Shown: positions 34,019 through 35,308 of the stretch, piece after piece | Layout of the letters: every line of letters starts with the position of its first letter | How positions within the stretch are numbered: the first letter of the stretch is position 1 | Source of the DNA: Winogradskya humida | Lineage (GTDB): Bacteria; Actinomycetota; Actinomycetes; Mycobacteriales; Micromonosporaceae | Direction: 5' to 3' | NCBI RefSeq assembly: GCF_016862215.1 | Contig: NZ_BOMN01000141.1 | Span: 1-35,308 of the forward strand | Length of the DNA stretch: 35,308 nt | The notes under the pieces: model-generated | What the model was told of the DNA's origin: nothing | Database searches by the model: none | Seen by the model: only the letters and a program-made list of their open reading frames with translations | Program-made: the position numbers and the translations under genes

Positions 34019-34803
34019 ACGGCCGCTACCTCCCGGACCGCCGCGGTCACGGCCGCGTGATCCTTGCGCAGGATCATGCTGTGGTTGCTGGGGACCTTGG
34101 CGCTGATCCGGATGTGCGGGTTGCGGGCCACCACCTTGTCCAGACTCGCGCGGATCTCCTCCTGCTCGTCGCCCTTGCTGCCGAGTGACGTGCCGGAGGC
34201 CAGGACGTAGCGGGTGGGGACGGTGATGCTGTCCATGACCGGGCCGAGTTCGCGTTCCAGGGAGATCTTCCCGAGTTCGATGTTGCTGGTGGCCTGCTGT
34301 TCGGCGCTCAGGCGCGGGACCAGGCCGGTCGGGCGAAGCAGCGGCATGAACCAGGCCATCCGCTTGAACATCTTCCGGATCCGTTCCTCCATGGCGTCGT
34401 CGAGCCAGTCGTGCGGCATCGCGCCGTCGACCAGGACCGCGCCGATCGCCCGGTCCGGGTTGCGGCCGGCCCAGTGCGCCCCGAGGAACGCGCCGTAGGA
34501 CCATCCGACGACCAGCGCCCGGTCCACCCCGCGGGCGGCGAGGACGGCGTCGATGTCGCGGATGGCGGCCTCGAACGAGTAGTCGGCCGACGTTTTCGAC
34601 TTCCGGCCGCGAGCGCGTTCGTCGTAGGTGATGTGCCGCCAGCCGGGGCCGAGGTCTGCGATGACTCGCTTCCAGTAACCCTGGGTCGCGAACTGCCCGT
34701 TCAGGTAGACGACCGGGATGCCGGTGCCGCCGGTGTCGGTGCAGGCGAGGGCGGTGTCGTCGATCTGGATCATGCCGGTCCACGGGGTGACGGTGCTGGT
34801 CAT
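34015..34803 (-). CDS. Alpha/beta-fold hydrolase
   Basis: A 262-aa alpha/beta hydrolase. The nucleophile elbow is GWSYG with Ser102, the oxyanion region is VYLNGQFATQGYW, and the catalytic His241 is in PSNHSMIL near the C-terminus. A cap-like helical insert (about 135-190, RKMFKRMAWFMPLLRPTG) is present. The substrate is unknown; esterases, epoxide hydrolases and haloperoxidase-like enzymes all share this plan. ATG 34803 has GGAG 6 nt upstream and a good promoter; an in-frame extension to 34929 would run through that promoter and is rejected. It is divergent from a transcriptional regulator across an operator-rich spacer. Confidence 0.85.
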   Translation of the reverse strand: MTSTVTPWTGMIQIDDTALACTDTGGTGIPVVYLNGQFATQGYWKRVIADLGPGWRHITYDERARGRKSKTSADYSFEAAIRDIDAVLAARGVDRALVVGWSYGAFLGAHWAGRNPDRAIGAVLVDGAMPHDWLDDAMEERIRKMFKRMAWFMPLLRPTGLVPRLSAEQQATSNIELGKISLERELGPVMDSITVPTRYVLASGTSLGSKGDEQEEIRASLDKVVARNPHIRISAKVPSNHSMILRKDHAAVTAAVREVAAV

Positions 34804-34843
34804 GGTGTTCTCCGATGTTCGCGGTTCGTTTCTGATATGAGAA

Positions 34844-34872
34844 ACGCTACGTTGCTTTCGACTTGATGGCAA
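34844..34872 (-). promoter_or_regulatory. Hydrolase promoter
   Basis: On the minus strand TTGCCA (34872-34867) and TAGCGT (34849-34844) have a 17-bp spacer, a good consensus match about 45 bp before the ATG at 34803. Confidence 0.6.
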
Positions 34873-34974
34873 CGCAATAGTTGCAATCGATAGGCAAAAT
34901 GGCAGCTCAGTGTGGCAAAGACGTTGCAACTGGCTGGAAGTTAATGCAATTCTCGACCGGAATGCCTTTGCAAT
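34867..34974. promoter_or_regulatory. TTGCAA box array in the divergent spacer
   Basis: TTGCAA occurs at 34881-34886, 34924-34929 and 34968-34973, so starts are 43 and 44 bp apart, about four helical turns. The middle copy is embedded in the 8-bp palindrome GTTGCAAC (34923-34930). ATGCAA at 34944-34949 lies about halfway between the last two. Further GCAA or TTGC cores occur at 34852 and 34869-34877, where GCAATAGTTGC is itself a dyad. The first and last boxes touch the two divergent promoters. The region is AT-richer than its surroundings. Confidence 0.55.
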
Positions 34975-34996
34975 GATCAGAAGTGAACGCTATGCT
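34968..34996 (+). promoter_or_regulatory. Promoter of the HTH regulator
   Basis: TTGCAA (34968-34973) and TATGCT (34991-34996) are 17 bp apart. The -35 hexamer is itself one of the TTGCAA boxes, so a bound regulator would block RNA polymerase. The ribosome binding site AGGAG is at 35021-35025. Confidence 0.6.
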
Positions 34997-35031
34997 GGGC
35001 CGAGTCGCGACCGACTATCGAGGAGACCGTG

Positions 35032-35308
35032 ATGCCGGGAGGCAGACTCACCCAGCAGGAACGTCAGCAGATCGCGCTGGGCCTGGCCGACGATCTGCCC
35101 TACGCCGAGATCGCCCGGCGCCTCGACCGGCCGACCTCCACGGTCACCCGTGAGGTGATGCGCAACGGCGGCCCCAACGGCTACCGCGCCGACCTGGCCC
35201 ACCGGGCCACCGAGCGCCGCGCGCAGCGCAGTCGTGCGGCCGCCGCCCGTGGTTCCGCATCGGGCGGCGGTCCTGAGGGGCGCGACACCGACGCCGTCAC
35301 CGACTATG
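35032..35308 (+). CDS. Transcriptional regulator with IS30-like HTH (partial)
   Basis: The first 92 residues are in the window and the gene runs off the edge. LTQQERQQIALGLADDL, followed by AEIARRLDRPTSTVTREV, matches the HTH_38 type helix-turn-helix found at the N-terminus of IS30-family transposases. It is followed by a basic Arg/Ala-rich stretch and a Gly-rich linker, not by a visible transposase core. In actinobacteria this HTH also heads MarR/GbsR-like regulators, which fits the divergent hydrolase and the operator array; that assignment is partly inference because the C-terminus is missing. ATG 35032 has AGGAG 6 nt upstream; an adjacent GTG at 35029 is an alternative. Confidence 0.75.
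   Translation, partial: MPGGRLTQQERQQIALGLADDLPYAEIARRLDRPTSTVTREVMRNGGPNGYRADLAHRATERRAQRSRAAAARGSASGGGPEGRDTDAVTDY

Noticed and set aside
35032..35308. IS30-family transposase
   Set aside because: Only the HTH matches; no inverted repeats or DDE core are visible and the promoter context fits a regulator. It cannot be fully excluded because the gene is truncated by the window.

Overview
The window is chromosomal DNA from a high-GC actinobacterium. GTG starts are frequent, many promoters look leaderless, and gene content is typical of a mycelial actinomycete: AfsR-type regulators, an MsiK-like sugar-ABC ATPase, subtilisin-like and trypsin-like secreted proteases, and amino-sugar catabolism. 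The gene set fits Micromonosporaceae such as Actinoplanes best, but that is inference from content, not a database match. No phage, transposon, CRISPR array or biosynthetic core enzyme was seen.

Layout. 1-1892: a truncated proline-rich gene behind hppD (tyrosine degradation), with a divergent Lrp/AsnC regulator. 1956-5576: a membrane-anchored beta-propeller protein, a class I [4Fe-4S] fumarase, and a convergent small lipoprotein. 5875-11645: two tandem AfsR-like regulators (winged helix, BTAD, NB-ARC, TPR) joined by a GTGA overlap. 11698-17465: a class II fumarase, a secreted S8 protease, a strong hairpin, then cysS-rlmB. A perfect 24-bp inverted repeat follows rlmB. 17701-20961: an Hsp70-type ATPase fused through two low-complexity repeat tracts and one membrane helix to an extracytoplasmic propeller. 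21014-22099: MsiK-like ATPase with a well-defined promoter and operator-like palindrome. 22291-22367: tRNA-Thr(TGT). 22399-24184: GNAT acetyltransferase, LtrA-family membrane protein and a 67-aa exported peptide. 24273-27227: an RCK/TrkA-N, two-helix pore-like, RCK protein with a degenerate selectivity filter, and a DUF4032 kinase-like protein. 27315-29264: a trypsin-like protease and a PAP2 phosphatase. 29224-34018: an amino-sugar module, with nagA, a ROK kinase and a SIS-domain protein on the minus strand and a DeoR regulator and APH-type kinase on the plus strand. 34015-35308: an alpha/beta hydrolase divergent from a regulator carrying an IS30-like HTH, with a TTGCAA-rich operator array between them.

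How the genes work together. The best-integrated unit is 29224-34018. NagA, the ROK kinase and the SIS protein would handle GlcNAc and GlcNAc-6-P, and the divergent DeoR repressor has a candidate operator, a 9-bp direct repeat 74 bp apart. The nearby MsiK-like ATPase would energise sugar (for example chitobiose) ABC importers. The least ordinary proteins are the Hsp70/propeller fusion, the channel-like RCK protein with an altered filter, and the tandem AfsR pair. I did not find a clearly novel defence or mobile system.
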